NCBI RefSeq assembly: GCF_900609065.1
Contig: NZ_UXAU01000021.1
Coordinates: 1-60,007 of the forward strand
DNA length: 60,007 nt
Source: Arthrobacter ulcerisalmonis
GTDB taxonomy: Bacteria > Actinomycetota > Actinomycetes > Actinomycetales > Micrococcaceae
Direction of reading: 5' to 3'
Positions 17,358 through 25,361 of this stretch are shown here, in pieces. Made by a program: the position numbers and the translations under genes. A model generated the notes under the pieces. That model had not been told where the DNA came from and did not search any database. It saw nothing but the letters and a program-made list of their open reading frames with translations. How positions within the stretch are numbered: the first letter of the stretch is position 1; each line of letters opens with the position of its first letter.

Positions 17358-17999
17358 ATGACGACAATCGGAATCATCGGAGCAGGACACATTGGCAGCC
17401 AAGTTGCACGGAAGGCGGTGGAGTTGGGCTACAACGTGGTCATCAGCAACTCCCGCGGGCCGGAGACCCTGGCGGACCTGGTGACGGAGTTGGGACCTAA
17501 CGCCCGCGCGGCGACCCCCACCGAGGCCGCCCAGGCGGGCGACTTTGCGGTGGTGACCGTGCCGCTGAAGAATTACCAGGACATCCCGGCGGAGCCACTG
17601 GCCGGGAAGATCGTGATCGACACCAACAACTATTACTGGGAGCGCGACGGCCGTATCCCCGCACTGGACAACGGCGAAACCACCACGGCCACCCTGCTGC
17701 AGGAGCACCTGCCGGAGTCGAAGGTAGCCAAGGGTTTCAACCACATCATGGCCGCCGATATCACCACCGACGGCACCCCGGCCGGGACGGACAACCGCCG
17801 CGCGCTGGCCACCGCGAGTGATTCCGCCGAGGGTTCCGACCTGGTCACGCGGCTTTACGACGAGTTCGGCTTCGACACTGTCAACATCGGCCCGCTGGCT
17901 GACTCCTGGCGCGTGGAGCGCGACCGTCCGGCCTACGTGGTCCGCCAGAATGCCACTGAACTGGCCGAAAACCTGGCAAAAGCACCCCGCACCGTCTAG
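17358..17999 (+). CDS. NADPH:F420 oxidoreductase-like (NAD(P)-binding) protein
   Basis: 213 residues with an N-terminal Rossmann motif GIIGAGHIGSQVARKAVELG, then VVISNSRGPETL, DTNNYYWERDGRIP and KGFNHIMAADITTD. This is the plan of NAD(P)-binding NADP oxidoreductases that in archaea and actinobacteria reduce coenzyme F420. Whether this copy uses F420 cannot be decided from sequence. A paralogue of similar length lies at 38278-38949. It is a single gene. Confidence 0.75.
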   Translation: MTTIGIIGAGHIGSQVARKAVELGYNVVISNSRGPETLADLVTELGPNARAATPTEAAQAGDFAVVTVPLKNYQDIPAEPLAGKIVIDTNNYYWERDGRIPALDNGETTTATLLQEHLPESKVAKGFNHIMAADITTDGTPAGTDNRRALATASDSAEGSDLVTRLYDEFGFDTVNIGPLADSWRVERDRPAYVVRQNATELAENLAKAPRTV

Positions 18000-18048
18000 C
18001 CCTGCCGGCGGGCGGACCTCCGGGTTTCGCCGCCCACAGCTTTTACTC

Positions 18049-18078
18049 GACCCGGTTGGCTCTCCTGCCAGCCGGGTC
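18049..18078 (+). terminator. Hairpin after the F420-type reductase gene
   Basis: GACCCGGTTGGC (18049-18060) and GCCAGCCGGGTC (18067-18078) form a 12-bp stem with one wobble pair and a six-base loop. It lacks a downstream T-tract. Confidence 0.5.
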
Positions 18079-18153
18079 ACAGGCATGTCAGCAAGGGCAC
18101 GCGAGCGCCGAATCTGCTTACAATCGAAACCTCAATCGACTACTGAGGGATTC

Positions 18154-18504
18154 ATGAAGAAATTCGCTATCGCCCTGATCACTGCTGGCCTGGCACTGTC
18201 CGCCACGGCGTGCTCCACGTCCACCCAGCTCACCACCAAGGAAACCTGCGAGCGCATTCAGTCGGTGGTGTCGAACCCCTCCAACAACGCCGGCAAGACA
18301 GGCCTGAACCGCCTGGCCAACCAACTCCGCCCCATCGAAGCGGTGGCCTCTGACGACCTGAAGCCGATCCTCAGCACCATTGTGGAGTACTCAGACGAGC
18401 AGGCCAAGGAAACGCCGGACGCCGACAAGCTTGCCGACATGCAGTCCGATTACCAGAAGGCTGGCAGCGATTTCAGCCAGTTCTGCAGCGCCGCCGCGCA
18501 GTAA
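18154..18504 (+). CDS. Small secreted lipoprotein of unknown function
   Basis: 116 residues. The N-terminus MKKFAIALITAGLALSATAC is a lipoprotein signal with a lipobox ending at Cys20, so the mature protein should be anchored outside the membrane. The rest is hydrophilic and helical, with two further cysteines (CERIQ near 32, FCSAAAQ at the end) that could form a disulfide. I recognise no domain. It is followed by a strong hairpin shared with the convergent dehydratase gene. Confidence 0.7.
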   Translation: MKKFAIALITAGLALSATACSTSTQLTTKETCERIQSVVSNPSNNAGKTGLNRLANQLRPIEAVASDDLKPILSTIVEYSDEQAKETPDADKLADMQSDYQKAGSDFSQFCSAAAQ

Positions 18505-18521
18505 CTAACCTTGCGTTTGGT

Positions 18522-18551
18522 GACCCGGCAGCCCTAGAGGGTTGCCGGGTC
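18522..18551. terminator. Bidirectional terminator between convergent genes
   Basis: GACCCGGCAGCCC and GGGTTGCCGGGTC pair over 13 positions with one mismatch around the short loop TAGA. It sits between the lipoprotein stop and the end of the convergent dehydratase, whose stop codon lies inside it. Confidence 0.6.
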
Positions 18552-19466
18552 CGTGTTCGCGCCGCACAGGATCACTGCCACCTGCTCCCCTGGCGCCGGC
18601 GTATACGCGCCTGAGGTCAGCGCGGCGAAGGCGGCAGCGGCGCCATGTTCCACCACAATCCGGTACTGGCTCCAGAGCACCGAACGCGCGGCAATGATGT
18701 CCGCGTCGGTCACCAGGACGCTCCCGACGCCGGTGCGGACCGCCACCGACCAGCCAATCTCACCGATGCGGCGGGCACCCAGGGAGTCGGCAGCAATTCC
18801 CGAGACGGCAACGTCCACCGGTTGTCCGGCCTCAAGCGCCGCGTGCAGGCTCGGTGCGGACTCTGGCTCGACCGCCACCACTTTGGTCCGGCCCTCGACG
18901 GCTGCTGCGATTCCGGCCATCAGCCCGCCGCCGCCCACTGCCACCAGAATGGTCTCCACGTCCGGCAGCTGCGTGAGCAGTTCGACTCCCACCACACCAG
19001 CGCCGGCGGCGATCTCGGGCTGATCGTAGGCGTGGCAATACACCGCCCCGGTTTCCTCGGCATGCGCAAGGGCGGCCTCGTAGGCCACCGCGTATTCGGC
19101 TCCGCCCTGAACCACCGTGGCTCCGATCGCCTTGATCTTCTGCACCTTCACCGCGGGGGCCGACTCGGGGACAAAAACGGTTGCGGGAATGCCCAGCCGT
19201 GCCGCCGCGTAGGCGTTCGCCAAGCCTGCGTTCCCTCCGGAGGCCACCACCACGCCAGCGTCCTGGCGAAGTTCTCCGCGTTCTTGGCTGGCCAAGATCT
19301 TGTTGAGCGCGCCCCTGGCCTTGAAGGTCCCCGTGTGTTGCAGGTATTCGCATTTGAACCACACCGGCCCAGCGAAGGTGCTGGGATCGGCAGCCAGCAA
19401 CGGGGTCACACGGGTCAGCCCCTGGGTGCGGGTGGCGGCCTGGTCAACATCTAGACGGGTTATCAC
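18534..19466 (-). CDS. PLP-dependent threonine/serine dehydratase family enzyme
   Basis: 310 residues of fold-type II PLP enzyme. The PLP lysine sits in HTGTFKARGALNKIL (about residues 45-59). SGGNAGLANAYA forms the substrate-carboxylate loop, and VAVGGGGLMAG is the glycine-rich phosphate-binding loop. There is no C-terminal ACT regulatory domain, so this is the short, catabolic-type class that deaminates threonine or serine to 2-oxo acids, or possibly a racemase of the same family. It is convergent with the lipoprotein gene. Confidence 0.8.
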   Translation of the reverse strand: MITRLDVDQAATRTQGLTRVTPLLAADPSTFAGPVWFKCEYLQHTGTFKARGALNKILASQERGELRQDAGVVVASGGNAGLANAYAAARLGIPATVFVPESAPAVKVQKIKAIGATVVQGGAEYAVAYEAALAHAEETGAVYCHAYDQPEIAAGAGVVGVELLTQLPDVETILVAVGGGGLMAGIAAAVEGRTKVVAVEPESAPSLHAALEAGQPVDVAVSGIAADSLGARRIGEIGWSVAVRTGVGSVLVTDADIIAARSVLWSQYRIVVEHGAAAAFAALTSGAYTPAPGEQVAVILCGANTDPATL

Positions 19467-19528
19467 TCAGCTATCCAACCACTGTTTGCGGGTCTAGGCC
19501 CGCGCAAAGACTCCTCTTGCAGGGAAGG

Positions 19529-19570
19529 TACTTAGTGCTACTATGTACTGGTAGTCAACGTTACTAAGTA
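19529..19570 (+). promoter_or_regulatory. Inverted repeat in front of the PadR operon
   Basis: TACTTAGT (19529-19536) and ACTAAGTA (19563-19570) are perfect 8-bp inverted repeats separated by 26 bases, with an inner pair CTAC/GTAG between them. They end 17 bases before the PadR start. PadR-type dimers usually autoregulate through such AT-rich inverted repeats, so this is the likely operator. Confidence 0.55.
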
Positions 19571-19587
19571 GTGAAGGGAGGCCAGCC

Positions 19588-19917
19588 ATGGGAAAGCAGA
19601 TGACCGAGATGCTGAAGGGCACCCTGGAGGGAATCGTTCTGGCCATCCTGGCGGGCAGCCCGGCTTATGGGTACGACATCACGGCCCGCCTCCGCGACAA
19701 GGGTTTCAGCGACATCGCCGAGGGCACGGTGTACGCACTCCTGGTGCGCATCGAGCAACGCGGCCTGGTGGATGTGGAAAAGCGCCCATCGGAGAAGGGC
19801 CCACCGCGCAAGGTGTACAGCCTGAACACCCAGGGCGCCGAATACCTTGAGGATTTTTGGACAACTTGGAGCTTTCTGGCCGGCAGGCTCGAACAGCTCC
19901 GCAGCGAAGGGAAATGA
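19588..19917 (+). CDS. PadR-family transcriptional regulator
   Basis: 109 residues with the PadR winged-helix pattern: LKGTLEGIVLAILAGSPAYGYDI, then EGTVYALLVRIEQRGLV and PPRKVYSLNTQGAEYL for the wing. It is the first gene of a four-gene operon (PadR, DUF1048, ABC ATPase, ABC-2 permease), and its stop overlaps the next start (ATGA). It most likely represses the operon until a drug or other ligand binds. GAAGGGAGG provides a strong ribosome site. Confidence 0.88.
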   Translation: MGKQMTEMLKGTLEGIVLAILAGSPAYGYDITARLRDKGFSDIAEGTVYALLVRIEQRGLVDVEKRPSEKGPPRKVYSLNTQGAEYLEDFWTTWSFLAGRLEQLRSEGK

Positions 19918-20285
19918 CCATGTTTGTCACCGACATGATCGAGCAGAAAAAGCATTTCAAGCGTTATAAGGCGCGTAAGGAGCAGCTCCCCAAGCCCTAC
20001 CGCAAAGTCATGGATGCGGTGGAGCGGTACTTCTGGAATTTTGCCTCGGCCAAAGGAGACAGCGTTCTCCGCCTGCTCGACGACACCCTGGACCTCATGG
20101 AACAGGCCGCCGCCGACTCCACCGCGATCCGAGACATCGTCGGCGACGATCCCGTCGAATTCGCCGAAGAGCTCATGCGCAACTATCCGGAAACACTCTG
20201 GATCGACAAGGAGCGCGAGCGGCTCACCAAAACCATCAACGGCATTGCCGGGGACCACGATGACCGAGGCCCAGCCGCGCGCTGA
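19914..20285 (+). CDS. DUF1048 family protein
   Basis: 123 residues, cytosolic and helical: EQKKHFKRYKARKEQLPKPYRKV, then YFWNFASAKGDSVLRLLDDTLDLME and IVGDDPVEFAEELMRNYPET. This matches DUF1048, a small helical family usually found next to PadR regulators and ABC-2 efflux genes. It starts inside the PadR stop codon (ATGA). Its function is unknown; the constant genetic linkage suggests an accessory role in the PadR-controlled efflux operon. Confidence 0.8.
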   Translation: MTMFVTDMIEQKKHFKRYKARKEQLPKPYRKVMDAVERYFWNFASAKGDSVLRLLDDTLDLMEQAAADSTAIRDIVGDDPVEFAEELMRNYPETLWIDKERERLTKTINGIAGDHDDRGPAAR

Positions 20286-20333
20286 GCCCTCCGCCGTCGT
20301 GCGCTCCTTAGTCAACAAAAGGGACGTAGCGAC

Positions 20334-21110
20334 ATGGCAGCAACAACCACCGCGCCCACGATTCAGGTGCGCGGACTCACCAAGGCATTCAAGGACCAGC
20401 AGGTGCTGCAGGGCGTGGATTTCGACGTCGCAGCCGGGTCCGTTTTCGCCCTCCTTGGCTCGAACGGTGCGGGGAAGACCACCATCATCCGGATCCTGTC
20501 CACGCTGCTGGCCAGCGATTCGGGCACGGCCCAGATATTAGGGCACGACGTCGGCACCCAGGCCGCGGAGGTCCGGCAAGTCATCAGCCTCACGGGGCAG
20601 TTCGCGGCAGTGGATGAAATCCTCAGCGGCCGCGAGAACCTCATCTTGGTAGCACGACTGCGCCATATCCCCGATGCGGGCAAGGTGGCAGACGCCGCCC
20701 TGGAACAGTTTGCGCTGACTGACGCCGGCGCCAAAAAGGTTGCCAGCTACTCGGGCGGCATGCGGCGACGGTTGGACATCGCCATGAGCCTGGTGGGTAG
20801 CCCGGCGGTGATTTTCCTCGACGAGCCCACCACCGGGCTCGACCCCGAGGCCCGGGCCGAGGTGTGGCGGGTGGTGAAGAACCTGGCACGCAACGGCACC
20901 ACTGTCATCCTCACCACCCAGTATCTTGACGAGGCCGAGCACTTGGCGGACCGGATCGGGATTCTGCACCGCGGCACCATCATCGCCAACGGAACACTCG
21001 CCGAACTCAAGCAGCTCCTGCCACCGACGAAAACCGAGTATGTGGAGAAGCAACCCACGCTTGAGGAAATCTTCCTCGCCATCATCGGCAACGACTCAAC
21101 GAGCAGGTAG
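20334..21110 (+). CDS. DrrA-like ABC transporter ATP-binding protein
   Basis: 258 residues with Walker A GSNGAGKTT (about 41-49), the Q-loop region SLTGQFAAVDEILSGRENL typical of the DrrA/daunorubicin subfamily, signature YSGGMRRRLDIAM and Walker B VIFLDEPTTGLD. The C-terminus is short. It pairs with the ABC-2 permease that starts 10 bp downstream. The complex probably exports a hydrophobic drug or natural product and is controlled by PadR. Confidence 0.88.
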   Translation: MAATTTAPTIQVRGLTKAFKDQQVLQGVDFDVAAGSVFALLGSNGAGKTTIIRILSTLLASDSGTAQILGHDVGTQAAEVRQVISLTGQFAAVDEILSGRENLILVARLRHIPDAGKVADAALEQFALTDAGAKKVASYSGGMRRRLDIAMSLVGSPAVIFLDEPTTGLDPEARAEVWRVVKNLARNGTTVILTTQYLDEAEHLADRIGILHRGTIIANGTLAELKQLLPPTKTEYVEKQPTLEEIFLAIIGNDSTSR

Positions 21111-21119
21111 GTACCCAGG

Positions 21120-21881
21120 ATGTCTACACACTTTTTCACCGACACCAACGTCCTGCTGGGACGGTCCATGCGGCACATCTGGCGCAGTCCGGACACCATC
21201 ATCACGGTCACCATTACGCCCATCGCGCTGATGCTGCTGTTCGTCTACGTGTTTGGCGGGGCCATCCGTACCGGCACGGAAAACTACGTCAACTACCTGC
21301 TGCCCGGAATCCTGCTGATCGCCATTGCCTCCGGCATCGCGTACACGGCCGTGCGACTCTTCACCGATCTGCAGGGTGGCATTTTTGAGCGGTTCCACGC
21401 CATGCCCATTGCGCAGTCCTCAATCCTGTGGGCACACGTGGTGACCTCGCTGGTGTCCAATGGAATCTCGCTGGTCATCATCATGGCGGTGGCGTTGCTC
21501 ATGGGTTTCCGCACGTCAGCGAGCCTTCTTGCCTGGCTGGGCGTGGTGGGGATCCTGGCCTTGTTCACCCTTGTCTTGACCTGGCTGGCGGTACTGGCAG
21601 GGTTGGCAGCCAAGTCAGTGGACGGCGCCGGCGGGTTCTCCTATCCGCTCATCTTCCTGCCGTTCATCAGCTCCGCCTTCGTTCCCACCGACACCATGCC
21701 GGGACCGGTGCGGGCCTTCGCGGAAAACCAGCCGGTCACCGCCATCGTTGACACCATCCAGGACTTGTTCGCCGGGCAGCCCGTTGGCGGCAGTATCTGG
21801 ATCGCCCTGGCCTGGTGCGTGGGCGGGCTGGTGGTGGCGTACCTCCTGGCGATGGCGAGCTACCGCAAACGGTTCGCCTGA
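21120..21881 (+). CDS. DrrB-like ABC-2 type permease
   Basis: 253 residues with about six membrane helices. Family features are FLGR-like N-terminal LLGRSMRHIWRSPDT, the helix GAIRTGTENYVNYLLPGILLI, RLFTDLQGGIFERFHAMPIAQSS, and near the C-terminus PLIFLPFISSAFVPTDTMP, as in daunorubicin exporter DrrB. It is the membrane half of the transporter and the last gene of the PadR operon. Confidence 0.88.
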   Translation: MSTHFFTDTNVLLGRSMRHIWRSPDTIITVTITPIALMLLFVYVFGGAIRTGTENYVNYLLPGILLIAIASGIAYTAVRLFTDLQGGIFERFHAMPIAQSSILWAHVVTSLVSNGISLVIIMAVALLMGFRTSASLLAWLGVVGILALFTLVLTWLAVLAGLAAKSVDGAGGFSYPLIFLPFISSAFVPTDTMPGPVRAFAENQPVTAIVDTIQDLFAGQPVGGSIWIALAWCVGGLVVAYLLAMASYRKRFA

Positions 21882-21998
21882 CGGTGCCGCTCCCTGCGCA
21901 GCTCCCTACATCGGCGCTGGGCAGGAGCTGTGAGTTGCGACTCAGTCGGGACACTTCCGCCGCTGCCAGCGTTAAACGCGATGGCGGAAGGAGGCCAC

Positions 21999-22607
21999 AT
22001 GATCATTGTCCTGACAGGAATCGACGGATCCGGCAAGTCCACAGCCGCCCGCGCCCTGGCTGACCACATCGCAGCTGGCGGTGGTTCAGCCCTGATTCTG
22101 AACAACCACGCAGGCCGCCGCACCATGTCCGTCGCAGCAGCCCGGTTGGGAATCAGCATCCCGCCACGGCTTGCCGACGCCGTGGAAACTACCCTCCGCG
22201 TGGGGAACGTCCTGATCTCCCATTTCCGCGCCAGCCGCTTCACCGGCGTCGTCATCATGGACCGGCACCTGCACTGCCAACTGGCCCTCCGCCACACCAA
22301 GGGATTCCGGCCTGGCCGCTTCCTGCCCTGGCTGCTGCGCGCACTGCCCCAGCCAGCCGCCGTCGTCCATTTTGACGTTGACCCGGGCGCCGCACACCAG
22401 CGGATCCTGGCGCGCGGAACGGACCAGGAGTCCCTGGCCGACCTCATTGCGTTCCGCGAGGGCTACCGCAATCTCGCCGGGTTCGTCAGTTTCGTGACCG
22501 TGGACGCCAACGGCACGCCTGCGGACACAGCCCGGCAACTTCTCGAGGTCACCTGCAGCCTGGCCACCCTTCCGTGTGGGTCAATGTCAAACACCGGCCA
22601 GTCATAA
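21999..22607 (+). CDS. Thymidylate-kinase-like P-loop protein
   Basis: 202 residues from the ATG at 21999, which has GGAGG at the right distance. An N-terminal P-loop GIDGSGKST (residues 7-15) is followed by VVIMDRHLHCQLA, equivalent to the DRY/DR substrate motif of dTMP kinases, and VVHFDVDPGAAHQRILARG, resembling the LID-containing region. The sequence is divergent from Tmk, and an essential tmk is expected elsewhere, so it may phosphorylate another nucleotide or small substrate. Confidence 0.65.
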   Translation: MIIVLTGIDGSGKSTAARALADHIAAGGGSALILNNHAGRRTMSVAAARLGISIPPRLADAVETTLRVGNVLISHFRASRFTGVVIMDRHLHCQLALRHTKGFRPGRFLPWLLRALPQPAAVVHFDVDPGAAHQRILARGTDQESLADLIAFREGYRNLAGFVSFVTVDANGTPADTARQLLEVTCSLATLPCGSMSNTGQS

Positions 22608-22620
22608 TCGGCGGCTTCTA

Positions 22621-22656
22621 TTCCGCAATGCGGAAACTCAATTTCCCCTTGTGGAA
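22621..22656 (+). promoter_or_regulatory. Tandem IclR-like operator before the dctA-like gene
   Basis: TTCCGCAATGCGGAA (22621-22635) is a 15-bp palindrome with six-base arms. TTTCCCCTTGTGGAA (22642-22656) is a weaker copy starting exactly 21 bases later, two helical turns away. Both follow the pattern TTYC-N5-G-C/T-R-GAA, which is also found twice, with the same 21-bp spacing, before hyi at 52233-52268. Confidence 0.55.
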
Positions 22657-22829
22657 CTAGTGTGATCGGGGTTACTTTTAGGCAATGCCCCCGACTCCGG
22701 GTGCTGTCCTCAAATTGATAGGCAAAGGTCAATGAAGATCCCCAACCCTGAGGCGCTGAAGGCGAGTCGGCGTCCGCGAAGAAGAAGCCCCTGTACAAGT
22801 CGCTCTTCTTCCAGATTCTGATCGCCGTC

Positions 22830-24212
22830 GTGGCAGGTGTGCTCATTGGGCATTTCTGGCCGGACCTTGGTTCACAGCTGAGGCCGCTGGGTGATGGCTT
22901 CATCAAACTCATCAAAATGATCATCGCGCCGCTGATTTTCCTGGTGATTGTGACCGGAATTTCAGCCGTTGGCGACGTCAAGGCGGTTGGACGGGTTGGC
23001 GTCAAAGCCCTTCTTTACTTCACTGCAGCAACACTCTTTGCCCTCGTTTTCGGCCTCATTGTAGGCAACATCGTCCAGCCCGGGGCCGGACTCAACATCG
23101 ATCCGTCAACGCTTTCCCAGGCCGACGTGGACGCAAAGACCGGGGCCGCAACCCCGAAAGATGCGTCCTCCTTCATCCTGGACGTCATCCCGGCCAGCGT
23201 CATCGGCGCCTTTGCCAACAACAGCCTGCTTCAGGTGCTCTTCTTCTCCGTCTTCTTTGGCGCCGCGATTGTGGTCATCGGCCGCGATCGCTGCATGCCG
23301 GTCATCAGCTTGATGGAGACCGTCCTCGAGCTCATCTTCAAGATCATGTCCTGGATCATGCGGGTTGCCCCGATCGGCGCTTTTGGAGCCATGGCCTTCA
23401 TCATTGGCCAATACGGGCTGAGCACCCTCAGTACCTACGCCATGCTGATCGCCGCCTGTTATGGCGCTGCGATCGTCTTCATCGGCCTGCTGTTCCTGGT
23501 GGCATGGGGCTTTGCCCGCGTACCCCTGTGGCACTTCCTCAGGTACACCCGCGAAGAGTTCCTCCTCGCCCTGGGCACAGCTTCCACCGAAGCCGTTATG
23601 CCCCGCATCATGACCAAGCTGACCAATGCCGACTGCTCCCGGGCCACCACTGGCCTGGTTGTTCCCACGGGCTACTCGTTCAACCTGGATGGCGCCGCCA
23701 TCTACCTTTCCATCTCGCTGCTATTCTTGGCACAGGCGTTTGGACACAACCTGGACCTTGGCCAGCAGTTGGCCGCCCTGGGTGTCCTGCTCCTTACCTC
23801 CAAGGGCATGGCAGGAGTCCCCGGCTCATCATTCCTGGCACTGTCCGCCACGGCAGCAGCCCTGGGCATCTTCCCAGTCGCCGGCGTAGCACTCCTGCTG
23901 GGTGCCGACCGCCTGATGGACTCCATGCGGGTGGTGGTCAACCTCCTGGGCAACTGCGTGGCAACGTTCGTAGTGTCCAAGTGGGAGGGCCAGTTTGATC
24001 GCAGCGTGATGCTGCGGGCCTTCAATGGCGAGATCACCAACCATGACTCCGCCATCATGCTCGGCAAGGAAGAGGTCTTCGAAGGCCAGGAAATCCAGCG
24101 CCTGAGCGAGGGCCAGGACCCGTCACCGAAGTTCCGCGGCGGACCGCACCCCGAGGAAATCCCGCAGTTCCAGATGAGCAAGTCGGCTCGGGACGACACC
24201 TCCGCCCACTAG
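22830..24212 (+). CDS. dctA: DctA-family dicarboxylate/amino acid:cation symporter, 5' end frameshifted
   Basis: 460 residues from a GTG at 22830. The protein is a typical DAACS carrier: LIKMIIAPLIFLVIVTGIS, TEAVMPRIMTKL, the substrate-site GYSFNLDGAAIYLSIS and TSKGMAGVPGSSFLALSAT. The true start appears to be the ATG at 22732 (MKIPNPEALKA), but that frame runs into RRPRRRSPC. The family sequence KKKPLYKSLFFQILIAV continues in the other frame after about 22765, as if one base were missing near AAGGCGAG. Starting at 22830 would remove part of helix 1. Either the gene is inactive, a weak internal start is used, or one base was missed. Substrates are probably C4-dicarboxylates. Confidence 0.8.
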   Translation: MAGVLIGHFWPDLGSQLRPLGDGFIKLIKMIIAPLIFLVIVTGISAVGDVKAVGRVGVKALLYFTAATLFALVFGLIVGNIVQPGAGLNIDPSTLSQADVDAKTGAATPKDASSFILDVIPASVIGAFANNSLLQVLFFSVFFGAAIVVIGRDRCMPVISLMETVLELIFKIMSWIMRVAPIGAFGAMAFIIGQYGLSTLSTYAMLIAACYGAAIVFIGLLFLVAWGFARVPLWHFLRYTREEFLLALGTASTEAVMPRIMTKLTNADCSRATTGLVVPTGYSFNLDGAAIYLSISLLFLAQAFGHNLDLGQQLAALGVLLLTSKGMAGVPGSSFLALSATAAALGIFPVAGVALLLGADRLMDSMRVVVNLLGNCVATFVVSKWEGQFDRSVMLRAFNGEITNHDSAIMLGKEEVFEGQEIQRLSEGQDPSPKFRGGPHPEEIPQFQMSKSARDDTSAH

Positions 24213-24263
24213 GACGCGCACCTCCCCGCCCCGCGGACTCGCGCACGTCTTATCTCGCACGAG

Positions 24264-24319
24264 CGGCCCTGCCCCGCTTGAGCTGCCTTGGCCAGGGCCG
24301 CTCAAGCGGGGCAGGGCCG
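24264..24319. repeat. Perfect 19-bp inverted repeat after the dctA-like gene
   Basis: CGGCCCTGCCCCGCTTGAG (24264-24282) and its exact complement (24301-24319) enclose an 18-base spacer. Its arm closely resembles the palindrome at 14291-14348. It may terminate dctA transcription, or be a REP-like intergenic repeat. Confidence 0.55.
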
Positions 24320-24364
24320 TCTAAGAAGGTTCCGCTCAGGCACAGTGTGGGATAATCCGAGGGA

Positions 24365-24379
24365 GTGGTCCGAACCGGA
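24365..24379 (+). promoter_or_regulatory. Palindrome before the GntR regulator gene
   Basis: GGTCCGAACCGGACC has perfect six-base arms around AAC and ends 26 bases before the GTG of the GntR gene. It resembles the TGGTC...GACCA core of DasR-type sites and is a candidate autoregulatory operator. Confidence 0.45.
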
Positions 24380-24405
24380 CCTAACCATCTTGGCGAGGAA
24401 CTGAC

Positions 24406-25179
24406 GTGGCGAATCCCCTGAACACCGGCTCGGTTGGTACCGCACCAGCCGCCCCCAGTGGCGTGACCACCATCCACAACTCGCAGGTCCCCAAGCACGA
24501 GCAGCTCCGACTCATCATCCTGCGGCTGGCCAAGGATGAGCTGCAGCCCGGCGCCAGGCTTCCCAGCGAGCGCACGCTGATGGACTCCTATGGCGTCAGC
24601 CGGATCACGGTGCGCGCGGCGATTGGCCGCCTGGTCAACGAGGGGCACCTGGTCCGCGTTCCCGCCAAGGGCACGTTTGTGGCGGATTCGCCCGTCCAGT
24701 CCAACCTGCACCTGGCCTCTTTCACGCAGGAAATGGAGGCAATGGGGCACGTTCCCAGCACGGTGGTCCTAATGGCAGAACGCGCCGCGGCCCCAGACCA
24801 CGTAGCCGCAGATTTGAGCCTGGCACCGGGCGCAGATGGCTTCCACCTGCGCAGACTCCGGCTGGCGGACGGCAGGCCCGTCAGCGTTGACGATGCTTGG
24901 TACAACCCCGAATACGCCCCCGAACTCCTCGAGATCGACCTCACCAGCTCCGTGTACAAGGCGCTGGCCACCCGATTTGGCCACCAGATCGACAGGGCCA
25001 GGCAAAGCGTTCGGGCCGAAGGCGCCCCACCGGATATCGGGGCGCTTCTGGGCACCGGAACCGGAGCGCCGGTGCTGGCGTTCCACCGAGTTTCCTGGTC
25101 TGGCTCGTTGGCGATCGAGCAGTCACGGTCCTGGTACCGCTCCGACCGCTACTCCCTCAATATGGAAGTCCGGCTTTAG
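24406..25179 (+). CDS. GntR/HutC-family regulator (UTRA domain), DasR/NagR-like
   Basis: 257 residues from a GTG. An N-terminal GntR winged helix (about 25-90: ILRLAKDELQPGARLPSERTLMDSYGVSRITVRAAIGRLVNEGHLVRVPAKGTFV in sequence order) is followed by a UTRA ligand domain (about 105-250) ending in EQSRSWYRSDRYSLNMEV. UTRA regulators of this type sense phosphorylated sugars. It lies immediately upstream of nagB-cutC-nagA on the same strand, separated by a palindrome-rich promoter, so glucosamine-6-phosphate or GlcNAc-6-phosphate is the likely effector. Confidence 0.8.
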   Translation: MANPLNTGSVGTAPAAPSGVTTIHNSQVPKHEQLRLIILRLAKDELQPGARLPSERTLMDSYGVSRITVRAAIGRLVNEGHLVRVPAKGTFVADSPVQSNLHLASFTQEMEAMGHVPSTVVLMAERAAAPDHVAADLSLAPGADGFHLRRLRLADGRPVSVDDAWYNPEYAPELLEIDLTSSVYKALATRFGHQIDRARQSVRAEGAPPDIGALLGTGTGAPVLAFHRVSWSGSLAIEQSRSWYRSDRYSLNMEVRL

Positions 25180-25234
25180 CGCACCCGCCCACCGCCAGCA
25201 CTCGCAGCAGGGGCTTTCGTCACAGGCTGACCTG

Positions 25235-25296
25235 TTGACAGGGTGCAGCTTCCTGCTGGAAACTGAACTGGTTATAACCAGACAGAACCGGTTTCA
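25235..25296 (+). promoter_or_regulatory. nagB operon promoter with GntR-type operator
   Basis: A consensus -35 TTGACA lies at 25235-25240. CTGGTTATAACCAG (25268-25281) is a perfect 14-bp palindrome containing a TATAAC -10-like core. A second partial palindrome, GAACCGGTTTC, follows at 25285. The CTGGT/ACCAG half-sites match the actinobacterial DasR dre pattern, so the adjacent GntR regulator probably represses here. Confidence 0.6.
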
Positions 25297-25361
25297 GTGA
25301 GTTGTTGGTCCCAAACCCGCGAAACAACCCCGCCACGCCATCCTGAAAGAAGCTCCAACGC

